The notes under the pieces were generated by a model, which was not told where the DNA came from, ran no database searches, and was given only the letters and a program-made list of their open reading frames with translations. A DNA stretch of 64,000 bases, from positions 310,001 to 374,000 of the forward strand of contig SNVD02010155.1 of NCBI GenBank assembly GCA_013180625.2, read 5' to 3'. Positions 36,483 through 49,400 of the stretch are shown piece by piece (positions within the stretch are counted from its first letter, which is position 1; each line of letters begins with the position of its first letter). Made by a program: the position numbers and the translations under genes. The DNA is from Boswellia sacra (lineage: Eukaryota; Streptophyta; Magnoliopsida; Sapindales; Burseraceae).

Positions 36483-37242
36483 GTGTTGTTAGAATAACTA
36501 ACCTCAGTTTGGAGCAGGCCAAATCGCACATATATTTCCTGTTCATGGTCTAAAACTGCCACATGCAGAATCTTACCTCATAAGGGAGCAGATTGTAATT
36601 TTCTCTTGCTCTTAGCTTGTGAGAACCTTCACAACTCAAATAAATTATCAATTCAAATTTCTTACAGAAATGAGTTGAATCTTGAATTTTAAAAGGTGGT
36701 TATTTTTGCATAACATTATCTATTAAACCAATCTTTTAGGAGTCGAGATTTTTCTTAATCTAATTTTATATAATTTTTTTTGAAATATCGATTATCTATG
36801 TATGTTAAGATTAATTTACATTTTCTTTCTTTTTAGGTATCCTTTATTAATCGCCAATTATATCAATTTAAAAAAAAAAATCACAAAAGAATTCTTACAT
36901 GAGGGTAAGCATCTGTCTATAATTTTGCTTGATCCCATCCTCATTCTAAAAAATGGAGAGAAAATGGAAACTATTCTGGTTATTCGCAACACACACATAT
37001 ATACCAATTTCTAAAATATAGCAAACTCTAGCAGTCAATTTAATGCCCCAAAACTTCTTGTATATCAGCATAATCAACCAGCTAGCATAACAGCACATGA
37101 TATATAAGAATAGAAATAAGAAGAAAATTAGTAAGTTCTAGCAAAAATAAAAATAGAAATAGCACATCCATTGCCCATGCAAATCTCACTGTACAAAGTG
37201 AAGACTATTATGTCTTGATGGAAATAAGTCTAAAATCCAATA
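36483..37242. other. 3' flank of the zinc finger gene
   Basis: On the minus strand this is the downstream flank of the zinc finger gene; an AATAAA hexamer occurs near 36843 on that strand. A short plus-strand open frame (36802-37014) resembles nothing I know. Confidence 0.5.
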
Positions 37243-37992
37243 TTAGAGCTTCAAAGTAAGATCTGGTCCAGATGAATCTGTCCTTGATGGTGATGCCATT
37301 GCTACAACATTCACATTTGGATTTTGACCAAACTCCAATATTTGGTTACCTTTAACTCCCTCACCCACCTGCCTAAAGCTTCCAGGCCAAAACAAGTCCG
37401 CATCAACATCATCATCTTCCACGAACATCGGCGTACCGAAATAGCCTTGATCAAACCTTCCTACACCTCTCATATCAATAGGCCTCTGTGCTGGTATAAC
37501 ACCTTGGTGCATTGCTGCATGAGCTTTGATCCCAAGAGACCGAAATGGAGAACCATGGAGTGGCAGAGATGCCAAGCTGGTATATTTATCGGAGAATATT
37601 CCCATTCGCATTGCACGCTTTGCCATTGTCCTCTCCCTTTTATGAGCATTTTGATGTCCACCCAGTGCCTGCGAACTGTAGAATTTGCGCCGACAGTAAT
37701 TGCAGGAGAAAACCCTTGGCATTGTTCCTGGAGGAGTATGGGTGGCTACTTCACCACTAGTATCACCTGTGCCCTTTAACTCAATGTCATTGGAGTTAAA
37801 GTGGAGTGATAAGTCAAGGGAAACAGGAGGTGACTCCAGATTTCTTTTTAAGAGATCTGTGAGACAGGAAGAATTGTTGGTGCTGTCCTTTGAAGCACCA
37901 GGGGACACCTCTTGCCCAGATATGTTCGAGGCTACTTGGCTGCTTCCTTCTGAATCATATTCAGATTCCAAGTTGGAGTTTGGTAGTATCAT
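37243..37992 (-). CDS. ZFP4: C2H2 zinc finger repressor, ZFP4/ZFP7-like
   Basis: A 249-residue nuclear transcription factor coded in one exon. One zinc finger (about residues 95-117, FSCNYCRRKFYSSQALGGH) carries the plant-specific QALGGH helix. Two EAR-type repression motifs are visible: LDLSL at 59-63 and LTLKL at the C-terminus (DLTLKL). Other family signatures are NAHKRERT, AKRAMRMG, LPLHGSPFRSLGIKAH, QGYFG…FVEDD and LFWPGSFRQ, which match Arabidopsis ZFP4 from memory. The start is the ATG at 37992. Upstream, after a likely splice acceptor at 38031-38032, the frame would be closed by a TAA formed at the proposed junction, so the ATG fits. Such proteins recruit TOPLESS-type corepressors; targets are unknown. 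Confidence 0.9.
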   Translation of the reverse strand: MILPNSNLESEYDSEGSSQVASNISGQEVSPGASKDSTNNSSCLTDLLKRNLESPPVSLDLSLHFNSNDIELKGTGDTSGEVATHTPPGTMPRVFSCNYCRRKFYSSQALGGHQNAHKRERTMAKRAMRMGIFSDKYTSLASLPLHGSPFRSLGIKAHAAMHQGVIPAQRPIDMRGVGRFDQGYFGTPMFVEDDDVDADLFWPGSFRQVGEGVKGNQILEFGQNPNVNVVAMASPSRTDSSGPDLTLKL

Positions 37993-38030
37993 ATTTGGAT
38001 TAAGCAATAAAGTTGAGAAGTTGTTCCTTT

Positions 38031-41000
38031 CTGTTTAAGAAACAACAGAATCAATCAACACCGGAGGCAACTAGCTTTTCACCTGCATGTATGATGAAAT
38101 GGATTATTTGGTCGAAGTGCATAATAAATATTACTCAACTTGATTACTTAGAGAAAAACAAGCAACTGCACATATAAACTGCTCTAAGAAAATCAGAAAA
38201 CGAAGTTTCATTGTCATGCCAAGAAGACATAAATTTATTTCACTAGGATATGCATGCCTCAAGCAATGCCCTGCTATGTGGATCCTAGCAATGTTAAACT
38301 GAAACCAGGCAGTCCATAACAATCTTGAATGACTCACAATTAACTCATTAACAATTCCAAAACACAAATACTAGTGAGAAAATATCATAGCAATGCCCCT
38401 AAATAAAGGACCTTAGCAAACAAAAACTTAATGAATTAAATATATCATAATAAACAGCAGCAATCACATTTTTTATCCTGTCTTCCCCCTTTACATGTAA
38501 TGTGAGAGTCAAGATCAAACTCCAGTGGAATAAACTACAGATTCTATCATTCCAAACATTCAAGAATATGCTTCATTAAGACCCATGGCTTATCTCCACT
38601 TACATCATGCAATACTACCTCACTTTACCTCTCTTGCAAATTAAAGTTAAATTAATTACTAGTGCATTATCTGAACAGAAAACCCACCCTGTAGCCAAGT
38701 TATAACAGAAGTTCACAGGATCAGAAGACTTTCACAAGCTGGTAATCAGTTGGCTCAGCTAACCAAGAATTTAGGAAGTCTTTGCATAAAGGTTTTACAC
38801 ACATGAAAAATTGACACACTTAAGCAGAAATATAAGCTGACTCTTCCATGTAAGCCCTTTATCTCTTATATCTTTTTCCTGATATGAGATTCAATTCACC
38901 ACATGAACCTTACCTTAGCAAAAATAAGTAAATAAGAACAGAATGTGCACTTGATTGACGGTAGAAAGTATACTCGCCTCTGCAGCCAATTAGCTGTAAA
39001 AGAAGAATTTCAAGGCATTTTTTGAGTCTTAGCTTCTGAATGTTCTATTCAAGTGTTGTGGCTCTTTTTTGGGCTTTTCCCTTCTTTTAAGTGCTGTAGA
39101 TTTTTCCTGTTAATTGTCTAATTATTTGTCACCTAAATAAAGTCGAGAGGAGGAAAACAACTTGGTTGCTAGAGGAACACTGTTTCAAAACTAGGATGAG
39201 TTCACTCCTCTTTTAGGCGATCACATTAATCCTAATCATTGTTTTGATGTTTATTTCTTTGACTTAATCAGTCAATCAAATTCCACAATAGGAACATCGT
39301 CTTTCTTACTTCGAAGTATGACATACTTTATACCAGACCAGCTTGGAACCTATTATGGGAATCTCTAAATTTGATGAAAATATGATTGGTGCAACATGAT
39401 TTTACTCCTATATTGAAGCCAATCCATGATTATTCATATAGGATTGAATAGCACATGTCAATCATTTGCATATTATCTACTCTGCAAGTCAACATGTACT
39501 ATGTTCTATGAATCTATAAGATTATCAAGAAGATAAACGATGTGCAAAATGAAAGAAAAAATGAGTTCCATCACACTTCAGATTTCAATGTTCCTTATTG
39601 GCCTAAGAAAAGATAGCACTATAGCAAATGTCTGCAGTGTCGAGTCCTGTAGACCTGGTCTAAGCCAAGCTGATGGAATATAAAGTATGCTGTGCCATGA
39701 TGAATGTATATACTAATTCTGATCCTCGGACTGTAAAGTAAATAAGGTGTAACATAAAGCAAGTTTTGACAAAGTAATACTTCTCCTTGGTCTTTAATTT
39801 AACTTGAAATCTAGGCCACACTTATAAAAGGAGGCTCTGTTGTATTGGACAATGACTGGACAGGAAGATTGAATGTGTTCAAGGGTCATCCATGACCTCT
39901 TTTTTCTGACCATCAACATCTTCTCTATAGTAAATATGCATTATGTTGCCCACTGACGTAGATCAGTCATCCATAATAGAGCACAAATTTGGTTTGGTGA
40001 TTTTCAGTTTTTGGTATTAGAACCATGGCTATTAACCAGGTCTAGTTGAATGGTTCAGATTGTATGCCAAAGCAACGCCTAATTGAAAGCTGTAAAGACA
40101 TCTTAGCTACACTTGTCTTTCTAGGATGACTATTTGGGTTATCAGGTTTGTTGTAAGCTCCATTCGATGTCCCAGAAAACATCAATTCCAAAAACTTAAA
40201 AGTCTGTTTCTAGTAACTAAACCGATAAACCCTGTCATAACTAAACTACCAACTGTTAGTTAATCAAGTCAGTAGCAAATTTATCCTACCTCCCGTACTC
40301 CAATTTCCTTCACTCAGAACACCTAAAGATTGTGTTTAGATTCCTGATGTTTGTCTCCTTTTGGTGGCATTGAAATATAGTGGGATAATTGAGTTTCGAA
40401 TGAAGTAATTTTTTTTAATAGGGAATCCTTCACAAGTCAATGGTTGAAGGGTTCAGGACTTGCAATGACTTACCATAAAATCTAACAATCAACCCAAAAA
40501 TTTAATATAGAAGCCACCGAGATGTCTTTACAACTTCATCCAGCAACAAGAAAAGATTTAGGAAGATTACAGGGCTTATGGGAAATGGTAGTATTTTTTG
40601 GTTGGGGGTGGGGTGGGGGTGAGCATCAATAGATTTATCATTTTCAGAGATCTTGAAAGACAACTTGTGATCAATTCTGTATGACAAGCCATAGGGTATG
40701 CTTACAGTTCAGTCCCTGAATTTTCTGTGGTAAAATCAAATCAAGCCTTTAATAAGCTCAATTTAATGTTGACTCTTCCCTCCAATTTATGTATAGGATC
40801 AAGCTATTGTAACTTATTTTTTTATTTTCTATTTTTTACTTAATTTCTTAGACTCCTCCATAATCATTGATCTATTATAATCTAATGATTGTGAAAAACA
40901 AGTTATAAATGAAATTTCTTACATGGAAAGAGAAGTTCCACAAGTAAAGCACTTGAAACAACTGTTTTCCATCAAAGGCAAGCATTATCAGGATTAGTGT

Positions 41001-43640
41001 TCCACCCAATTAGTATTTGTTCTAATCACAAATCATACAATTTTATGATTCCCCAACGAAGCCCTTTCTGTTTCTTGTGGCATCTCTTTTAGAAAATGCA
41101 CCATGACTTTTTCTCTAATATTCCTTCTCTGTAGCCTTTCATTTTCAACAATATTAGCCACCCATTCAACCACCTAGCTGTGATCATTCTACAGCCCACA
41201 TCAAGAAGTTATAATCATTGCAGCAGTGGTCATCCATTTTCTACAAAATAGGATCATTTCACTCATACCCTCAACACTTTTCATAGGCTTGATACTTCAT
41301 TCCTCACAATTGCATTGCCTACGCAGCCTCCCAATGTCAATTAAGCAACTCAATAACCTGATGTGGGATTCCAAGTAAAACACCTGACAAGCTCTTGAAT
41401 GAAACACACCTTTGATCGTCCTAAAAGTATGGGGAATTTAAAGATTATTCTGTACTATATCAGTATTGTAGATTCGAAATATGTTAAGAGTTAATTCTCT
41501 CCATTATAAGGATAATTAGGGTCCAGCTCATTAACTTCAACAAGATTGATGAAACACCTCCTCTAATATTTCACAATAATAAAACAGAGACTTTTCTCCA
41601 TTTGATGTTCTGTATTGGTCAAACCAAGAGGATGACGACAGCCACAGCAGCTAATACAAACACCAATATTAACAAAAACAGAAGTGGTAGATTAGTTTTT
41701 GATTGCTTCCAATTATCCGTCTTAACAGTAATAATAGAAAGAACAATAATGATGATATACATGACCAGAGAAGTAGCACTTGAAACTTATTTGGCTGACA
41801 AGCCACACTAAAATCCACATAACTGAAAGCTATATTTATTAATTCTGATAAATTTATCATAAAAGCTATTGAAGTGTTAAGAAAGCAACCAAGTATTTAA
41901 AAAAAAAAACAAAAATCCACGGAAAACACAACAATGAAAGAGTATCTAAATTTCCAAGCAGCACTCAACATCTATTTGCACATAAACAGTTCATTTTATT
42001 ATTAAAAATATATAGGGTGGGTAATGAAAGAAACGATGAAACATAATGCAATTCATTTTATCGAGAAAAGAAATGAGCAAGGTGAAATAATGTCATTTTA
42101 AATGTTAAGCAGTGCTCATACCATAGATCATAAACTTCTTCTGGCAGTGTAAAGTATTCCAGATACCTTAATACTATTGTTGGAGCTTGCCACTTCAATA
42201 ACTCAATTTATAACGTGAAGGATTGAGACACAATTTTCTTTTTCTGCAGGAAGATGAGAGAAATAAGTTATAGTCACAAGTTTTATACAAAGACAAGGAA
42301 TAAACATTTATCCATTAGTAGTCCATATTCTATCAACTAATTTACTTCCAGAGACTCTTTTAGCGAAAGAAGAAGCAAGAAGATTGTAAACTAGGAACAT
42401 TTTAAGACCGCTTCTGCATATACGAACAATTAGAAGCTATATATCATCCTACACTTAGTTGCAGATGGCATACACCTTTAACGGTTAAAAACAAGAATCA
42501 AATCAAATCTAAATTGGGTACTAAAACAAAACAATGTGTTTCACCAAATATTACCACATTCTCATCCCTCTGCTTAGTTACATACACAAATTAGTTTATT
42601 TCGCTTTTACATGCTTTATCTTCAGATGAATCTCTATCACCTGATCTATCATCTAGGAATTGATTATTGTAAGGTGAAACATAATACCTACAATATATAG
42701 AAAATCAAACTACCCTAAATATTATCATGAGAAGTTTCTATTACAACCTTTACTTTATACATGTAACAGAAATTAATATATATATATGTCCCTGCTTCCT
42801 TTAATCCCCTCAAACAATTTTGATGGTCCTAGCTCAAACGTCTCTAACATAAGATCACAAACAAAGTTTATAAACTTGATCTCAATCAATATAATGCTAA
42901 AACAGCCTTATTTTAGCTATGTAACAACCAAATGATAACCTAAGTACTTATTCATCTTTCAACCCAGATGAGACTCATAAGTAGGATCTTTATTCAAGAT
43001 TCTCATGAAGCTTAAAATCAAGGAAATTAAAATCATATATAGAACTCCTACAACTCGCTGGAACTAAACAAATACTTGGTGAAATTATTTGAATCCCCAC
43101 ATACAAAGGAATCAGAAAACAAACCTGCAAGCCGAGGTTCAAATAAAGGAAATTAACCAATTGGACACTTGAACAATTCTATGAAAAGGTTATTAAATTA
43201 TTCCATATTTTCAGTAAAAGAAAATAGCATGAATATATAATTTAGATTCATCCAACAAAATAAAGATGTAATATATAAGATAACCCTAGCTAGAAAAAAA
43301 ATCCTACAAAATTTCCGGTTGATACCATAATCAATCAGAAGCAACAATACCAGAGAAGCAAGGTAGATTCAAGCAGAAGTGGCAAGGCGGCACCAAAAGA
43401 GTTGATGGAAAGCAAAAATCCACAAGAGACAAGTCACTACAGCAACATCAGCAAACACACAGTACCAAGGAAGCACATGCAAGCAAGAAAAAAAAAAAAA
43501 AAAAAAAACCCCAAAAAAGCAAGAACCAGAAAGAATGAAAAAAGTGGGAATGTAACAAGACAAGTCCATAGTGGGATGAGCTAGGTAGGTGGGTAGCTAG
43601 CTAGCTAGCTAGGGCAGTGTGCATGGTAAGAATTGCTTAC
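38031..43640 (-). other. Probable 5.6 kb leader intron of the zinc finger gene
   Basis: No coding gene was recognised in this 5.6 kb. A minus-strand acceptor TTCTTAAACAG|AAAGG (exon resumes at 38030) and a donor ATTCTGT|GTAAGC (exon ends at 43641) could bound one large 5' UTR intron, which would connect the CT-rich leader at 43.6-44.1 kb to the coding exon. Alternative acceptors (for example near 38980) and extra leader exons are possible. RNA evidence would be needed to decide. Confidence 0.4.
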
Positions 43641-44135
43641 ACAGAATCCCGGATACTGCAGGCTGTGAAGCTATGCAGATGCTTCAAGCAGAGGCTTGCT
43701 ATTATGGTATGGTAGTAAAAAGTAAAAAGAGAATCAAAGGACAAGACAGACTTGGTGGTGCAGTACACCAAGAAGTAGCAAAGTCTTAGTCTTTACCACA
43801 AAAGGATGAAAAAGAGCACAAATGGAGATAAGATTGTGAAGAGACAGAGAGAGAGAGAGAGGAGAAAAAATAGATAGAAAGAAAGAAAGAAAGAAAGGAA
43901 GGAAGATGTACGATTATGGGGAAGCAGAAGCTAAGAGAAAGAAAAGGAAATGAAGATGATGGTGCAAAGTAAAGTCAGAGAAGGGAGACAGTGAGAGAGA
44001 GAGAGAGAGAAAAAGCAGATAACTCAGTGAGTGACCATTATGCGTTGAATTTTGAGCTCTTCAAGTCTTCAACAGCTACAAATCAATAAGTAGAGAGAGT
44101 GAGAGAGAGAGAGAGAGAGATATGAGATATAAAAA
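43641..44135 (-). promoter_or_regulatory. Probable leader exon and core promoter of the zinc finger gene
   Basis: Read on the minus strand the segment is strongly CT-rich: (CT)n runs at about 43845-43862, 43990-44012 and 44095-44122, and CTTT repeats at about 43877-43900. A TTTTTATATC TATA-like element lies at about 44127-44138. A five-codon uORF (ATGGTCACTCACTGA) lies at about 44023-44039. The segment ends in the donor at 43640. Its identity as leader is inferred. Confidence 0.4.
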
Positions 44136-46182
44136 GACAGCAAAGGAAAGTGGAGAGAGCAGCTAACAGTAAGTCCCACATAATAAAAGATACTCAAGTG
44201 TTTTGTTTTTGTTTGTGCATTCTTCATTCATTCATTCATTCATCCTCTTTCCAACTTTTAAAAGTAGTATGTGGTCATATTCTCTACAAACAGTATTTAC
44301 CTAAACTTTGCTTTTGTCAGATCACATGATTAACTCTCATCCCATAACACTCCCATTCCCATCTCTCTCAATTTGCATGCACATGACCCTGGCTATTCAT
44401 ATTTTATATATATCTTTTTCACTGTTGTATCTCCACCCCAGTTGCTTCCATAATGTCTTTCAAGTGTTGTCTTCTTCTTCTCTTCTCCACTTGTTTTGTT
44501 AGATAATGTTTCTCCCTGTGATTTGAAAGAAGATTCTTGCATATATAAATCTTAAAAGAGATTAAATCCAATTAATTATATCGACGCTTGTTGCAATATT
44601 ATTGGATAACTTTGTTACGCTACTTTTGATCCTTAGACTATAGCATTAGAGAACACTATAAACAATACAATATTTTAAGAAATTTCATAAATTTTTCTTC
44701 TCGAACATTTCCTTTTTTTTATGATGTTAACATCATAACGAATTTATGTTGCAAACAATACTTAAGTTATATATATCACTTAAAATAGAAACTAAAATAC
44801 TGCTTAAAAAATCAATCAGTAAACATTGCCAAATTGATAAGGATATAATTTTCTTGAAAGGGATTTTTTTTTTTTGGCAAATGAAAGACACCCTTGAGGT
44901 TTTATCAAATAATACTTTCCTTTTTTGGTTTAAAAAATATATAAAAACATCCGTGATTTTTTTTTCCGCACGTAATTTAAGATTTTTAGCATTTAAAGAT
45001 TACCATAAAATAGGAATTTCAAATTTTATGTTGAACACATGAAGCATAACAAGTAATGTTAGTGCTACATCCAGGTTTTCAATGTAATGAATTATTGATT
45101 TTGGATTAAAAGAGTCCATGTTCTAGGTCCACATTGAGTCTTATCTAAGAGGAAAATTATTGATTTTCACGTTGAATGGTTGAAGAAAAAGTTTTTTTTT
45201 TTTTTTGTCTAATCTCATACTAAAAAAAGGTATTGTGATTTGTAAAGAAATCGTTATCTTTATCTATTAAATTAATCTTTTGAGTTTAAGCAATTGAAAT
45301 GTTAATAAAGAGAAATGAATAATCACCATTATACAGAATCATAAAAATAAGATTATTATTCTATAAAAAATATAATTAATTAAACATTATAACTTTTTTT
45401 TTTTTTAGCGAATCTCTTTTTTATGAAATGAATAATACCTATCTATTTATAAGAATCAATAAACAAACACTGAAATCGACATTGATACGTAATCGTCGAT
45501 CATCCAATAACTTCTAAAGGTGAATAAGAATTTTCAGAGTCTCCACTGAAATTGTTTTTAAAATCACATCAAAAGTAAAGCAAGTGAAGATAAGCCTTCA
45601 CCTTTCTTTCTTGGCATCGAAATTGAATAATAATAATAATAATAATAATAGTAATAGTATAATGTTGGGACAAGCATGGCATATCGTTAGTCATCTTCAC
45701 TCTGCAAGATAATGTAAGTGTCGGCCTTGATGTCACTTACCACTAAGACAAGGCTCTTTGAAGGTGGCCACTTGGACCCACCCACAAATTGCTTTCATAA
45801 TAAATATACAATACATGTATAATTATAAATATCAAATTAATTTTGAAACTTAACGTGGGTTGGATTGGGCTGGGTTGGGCCTTCTATCTTGACTTTGGCT
45901 GATTTTATAATATCAAAAGTAGTATTGGAATTCTTATTCGACCTTGGTAAGCTAAAATATTAGTTATTTTTGACGTTCAAGTCAAGTGTTTTAATTGTGT
46001 TTTGTGCAATACACATATCCGACATTGGTCCATGTGATGCGACAACACAACAATTACAATAATCCTTGCTTTACCAACGTTTTTCTTGGGTTTAAGTGTC
46101 GATTCATTTCTTGTGTTTATTATTCTTATTTGTTTAATATATCAAGGCACAACAACTCTAATCTCTTTTCTATCAATAAACC
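44136..46182. other. Intergenic DNA with microsatellites
   Basis: (ATTC)n lies at about 44221-44243 and (AAT)n at about 45628-45650. A 'cacccttgaggtttt' phrase at about 44889 is part of the recurring transposon-end motif. No gene was recognised up to the left LTR of the retrotransposon. Confidence 0.6.
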
Positions 46183-46497
46183 TGATGTAGAATCAAGCTA
46201 TGAGAAATGAAAATGGAGTAGAAGAAATGAATGAAACCAAGTTGAAGTTCTCAGTTCTTCAAGCTTCGGTGTTTTTCTGTATTTCGAATTCCAGTATCTG
46301 TCCTCTACAACTTTCCAAAATGTTAGTTTATAACTAACTGAGTAATAAGGCCAAAACGCCCCGTTTCACTTAACAACAATTATAACAAAAACAAAGCAAT
46401 TAACTGTAAAACTCAATACGGTGAGTTTAAACAAAAACAAGTATTCCTAATAGCTATAAGCTGTTGCTGCTGCCAGCTACAAGCTGTTGCTGCATCA
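46183..46497 (-). repeat. 3' LTR (left copy) of the gypsy element
   Basis: It is 315 bp; in element orientation it begins TGATGCAGC and ends CTACATCA. Near its start the unit GCAGCAACAGCTTRTAGCT occurs twice. The gag-pol stop codon TGA is formed by the first three bases of this LTR. Confidence 0.97.
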
Positions 46498-49400
46498 GTC
46501 CCTCCCACCACCAGAAGAACTTGTCTCAAGTTCTTGCATCTGACTATTGGCCTCATCGGGTGGAAAGTATTCAAACAAATCAGATACATTAAATGTAGAG
46601 GAAATCTGAAGCTCTGGAGGTAGTTCCAGCTGATATGCATTGGCATTAATCTTCTTAACAATTCGGAAGGGACCAAATTTCTTGTACTGCAGCTTGTGAT
46701 ACATTCCAGCTGGGAATCTTTCCTTTCTGAGATGTACCATAACTAAGTCCCCCTCTTGAAACTCTTTAGCTCTCCGTTTCTTGTCAGCTCTTGCTTTGTA
46801 TGCAGCATTAGCACTTTGCAGATTTTGATGCACTTGCTGTAGCATCTCTTCAAACTGATCTGCAAAGTCCATTGCTGGTTTGCTTTTGAACTTAGGGAGA
46901 ATGACTAGATCAACAGTGTGGTTAGGACTCTTAGTATACACAACAGAAAAGGGAGTTTTAGATGTAGATCTGTTGACCATGCTATTGTAAGCAAATTCAG
47001 CCTGTGGAAGTGCTAAATCCCATTGTTTATGGTTGTTGCCTGCTATGGATCGAATCATATTTCCCAAGGTCCTGTTAACTACCTCTGTTTGTCCATCCGA
47101 TTGGGGATGATAAGCACTGCTCATGTTCAACTCAGTTGAGAACCGCTTCCACAATTCTCTCCAAAAATGGCTTATAAATTTAACATCCCTATCAGAGGTA
47201 ATCGAGCGGGGAATTCCATGTAAACGAACAATTTCTTTGAAGAACAACAGAGCTACATGAGCTGCATCATTAGTTCTTTTACAGGCAACAAAGTGAGCCA
47301 TTTTGGAAAAACGGTCTACCACTACCATCACTGAATCAGAACCTCTCTTAGTTCTTGGTAATCCAAGGATAAAATCCATGCTGAGGTCTTCCCAAATTGA
47401 ATCTGGAACCGGCAAAGGAGTGTATAATCCGGTGTTTTGGGCAATCCCCTTGGCCTGTTGACAAGTCAGACAACGCTGTACAAACTTTGTTATCTCCTTT
47501 ACCATTTTAGGCCAGTAAAATTTTTCTGCTACTGCCTGAATGGTTTTGTCCCTTCCAGTATGAGCTGCCAATCCTCCTCCATGTACATCTCTAATTATGT
47601 GCTCACGTAGAGATGTATTCGGAATACACAGTTGGTTGCCTCTAAACAGGAAGCCTTCCATTATATGAAACTCTTTCACTGCCTTTCCTTGTTGCAAATC
47701 AGTCCAGATAGCTGCAAATTCTTCATCAGTTTCATATAAGTCTTTCAAACTCTCAAAGCCAGTGATCTCAGTTTGTAAAATTGTCAACAGAGAATTTCTT
47801 CTACTCAAAGCATCAGCAACTTTGTTTAATTGACCAGCTCTGTGTTTGAAAACAAAAGTGAATTTCTGCAGGAAGATGATCCAACGGGCATGCATCCTGC
47901 TGATGTTTTTCTGAGAGTTGATGAACTGCAAAGAGTGATGATCACAGTGAAGCACAAATTCTTGATGGAGCAAGTAATGTTCCCAGTGTTGCAATGCTCT
48001 AACAATGGCAAATAATTCTTGCTCATATGTTGTCCATCGTTGCCTAACCTCATTAAATTTCTCACTGAAAAATTCAATAGGTTTCCTTTTTTGGATTAAA
48101 ACAGCTCCTATGCCCTGCATACTAGCATCAGTTTCGACTTCAAAAGGTACATTGAAGTCAGGCAAAGCTAAAACTGGTGTTGTGCTTAATTTTTGTTTGA
48201 TGAGCTCAAAGCTGGCAGTCTGTGCATCACCCCAATGGAACTTTCCTTGCTTCAAACAGTCAGTTATAGGAGCCATTAGAGAACTGAAATTTCTAATAAA
48301 TCTCCTATAAAATGTAGCCAAACCATGGAAGCTTCTGACTTCAGTAACTGATCTAGGTGTTGGCCACTCTTTAATGGCTTTAATTTTCTGTTCATCCACT
48401 TGTAACCCATTCTGGCTCACCACAAAACCCAGGAAAAGGAGTTGGCTAGTACAAAACTCACATTTCTTAATGTTGAGGAACAATTTGTGTTCCCTAAGTG
48501 CTTCTAAAATCCTTCTTAAATGTTGCAAGTGTTCCTCCATAGACTGACTATATATCAAAATATCATCAAAGTAGACTACAGCAAATTTTCCAATAAACAT
48601 CTTCAAAACTTGATTCATTAATCTCATGAATGTACTAGGTGCATTGCATAATCCGAAAGGCATTACCTGCCACTCATAGAGCCCTTCTCTGGTTTTAAAG
48701 GCTGTCTTCCATTCATCTCCAGGCTTGATTCTGATTTGATGATACCCACTCTTCAAGTCTAATTTGCTAAACACCTTAGAACCAGCCAGTTTGTCCATCA
48801 AATCTTCAAACCGTGGCATTGGAAATCTGTATTTGATAGTGATTTTATTAATAGCTCTACTGTCCACACACATCCTCCAGGTTCCATCTTTTTTTGGAAT
48901 GAGTAAGGCTGGTACTGCACAGGGGCTTAAACTGGGTCTGATCAACTGTTTTTGTAGTAATTCATCTACAATGCTTTGCAATACTTCATGTTCTTTGGGG
49001 CTCATTTTATAGTGTGGCAGGTTAGGAAGATTAGCTCCTGGAATTAAATCAATTTGGTGTTGAATCTCCCTCATGGGAGGTAGAGAATCTGGTAACTCAG
49101 CAGGCCAAGTGTCCTTGAACTCTTGCAACAAAGGCTGAGCTATTTCAGGTAAGGAAACCTCCTGGAATTCTTGTTGTTCTATAACCACTAAAGCCATTGC
49201 CACTTGATTGGCTTGAATTTCAGCATCAAACTCCTTTTTTGACACTGCCAACATTACTTTCTTAGGACTCTCTCCTTTAGGAATAGCATCAAATGGGTCA
49301 GCTAATGGCATTAAGACAATCTTCTTGTTTTTCCATTGGAATACATAATAATTCTCTCTCCCTTTATAAGTGGCATCTACATCAAACTGCCAAGGCCTTC

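Noticed and set aside
43593..43612. GCTA tandem run as a regulatory palindrome
   Set aside because: It is a simple (GCTA)n microsatellite; palindromicity follows from the repeat.
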